Part shown: positions 63,542-64,000 of the stretch, piece by piece
Position numbering within the stretch: position 1 is the stretch's first letter
Layout: each line of letters starts with the position of its first letter
Source of the DNA: Strobilurus pachycystidiatus
Taxonomy: Eukaryota; Basidiomycota; Agaricomycetes; Agaricales; Physalacriaceae
Direction of reading: 5' to 3'
DNA: 64,000 nt
Assembly (NCBI GenBank): GCA_019915135.1
Contig: JAHLMK010000014.1
Location: forward strand, 434,001 to 498,000
Translations under genes and position numbers: made by a program
The notes under the pieces: model-generated
The model's database searches: none
Told to the model about the DNA's origin: nothing
Seen by the model: the letters and a program-made list of their open reading frames with translations, nothing else

Positions 63542-64000
63542 TCAAGGTAAAAACTGGTCTGCGTAAAAGTACTCCGATAAACTCCAGCGATCCATGTCCT
63601 CGAGGCTCGTTTCAAATAACATGGGCACGTATCCATCGGCGACCACGAAAAAAAGGTCCGAACAAAATTCTTCTCGTATCTCTTTCAAGTGGCGCACTGC
63701 GAATCTACACAACGATAAGTGACAAGAAATACGAATAAAGCGCATTTACCGTATCACGGTTTGTTGAAGCGTAGGAGATATTGAAGTGACAGGACAAGGT
63801 TGCCCATCCTCTTGCAACTCGAATATAATGAAATTGCCGTACCACGCCGATGTGTCGGGCAAAAGGGCCGAAAGGCAACGATTGCGAATAAGACTGGATT
63901 CAATCTTTGCGTCAAACGATTGGTAACGGCAATACGCGACGATATAACCCTTGTCGGTTTCAACCAAACGTTGGATGGCACCGGCCTTAAACCAGAATCC
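63542..64000 (-). CDS. W-x-G-N family protein AA, partial (N-terminus beyond right edge)
   Basis: Exons 63,750-64,000 and 63,542-63,704 with a 45-nt intron. GFWFKAGAIQRLVETDKGY, YCRYQSFDAKIESSLIRNR, SAWYGNFIIFELQEDGQ and YVPMLFETSLEDMD align along their whole length with gene I, including the intron position before the final exon (FAVRHLKEIREE versus SSRTLRFTASYF). The start lies outside the window. It shows that the family flanks the Helitron gene as well as the dioxygenase. Confidence 0.75.

Overview
The window is a stretch of a basidiomycete (Agaricomycete-type) nuclear chromosome. The evidence is very short GT-AG introns (about 43-60 nt) in nearly every gene, large F-box/LRR and BTB families, a chromodomain Ty3/gypsy retrotransposon and a fungal Helitron-type Rep/helicase. 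All exon models were assembled by hand from splice signals, frame closure and comparison between paralogs inside the window. Family names come from recalled motifs, not from a search.

Left part (1-18,030). A conserved housekeeping gene, GPN2, runs off the left edge. A decayed F-box/LRR remnant follows. Next is a minus-strand Ty3/gypsy chromovirus (about 1,651-16,742) with Gag-protease, RT-RNase H-integrase-chromodomain and an additional intact 959-codon ORF lying between pol and the polypurine tract/3' LTR. The polyprotein is cut at the protease/RT junction by a 5-kb element with long inverted arms and a ~10-bp target duplication (MULE-like fold-back, no transposase seen). A 0.3-kb TIR element and a small multi-exon gene lie upstream.

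Right part (19,300-64,000). This is a dense island of intron-rich, mostly lineage-specific genes. It holds four tandem paralogs with a paired Cys cluster; an AlkB-like 2OG-Fe(II) dioxygenase with Cys-rich segments; at least five members of a 'W-x-G-N' family; F-box and BTB proteins; a POLD4-like and a POLD2-like DNA polymerase delta small subunit; a JmjC protein; a RING protein with SUMO-interaction-like acidic motifs; three paralogs of a possible beta-rich family; and, at the right, an 8-kb ORF for a Helitron-type HUH Rep plus Pif1 helicase. Clusters of a degenerate CCATCAGTG/CACTGATGG motif, several beside an ACGCGT box, recur between these genes. Four lie upstream of the POLD4-like, JmjC, POLD2-like and Helitron-helicase genes.

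How the genes may work together. Nucleic-acid demethylation (AlkB-like), chromatin (JmjC), ubiquitin/SUMO (RING, F-box, BTB), replicative polymerase accessory subunits and a rolling-circle Rep/helicase sit together with a shared intergenic motif. The simplest reading is a subtelomere-like or lineage-specific gene island. A more speculative reading is a large mobile or formerly mobile unit whose cargo touches replication and chromatin.
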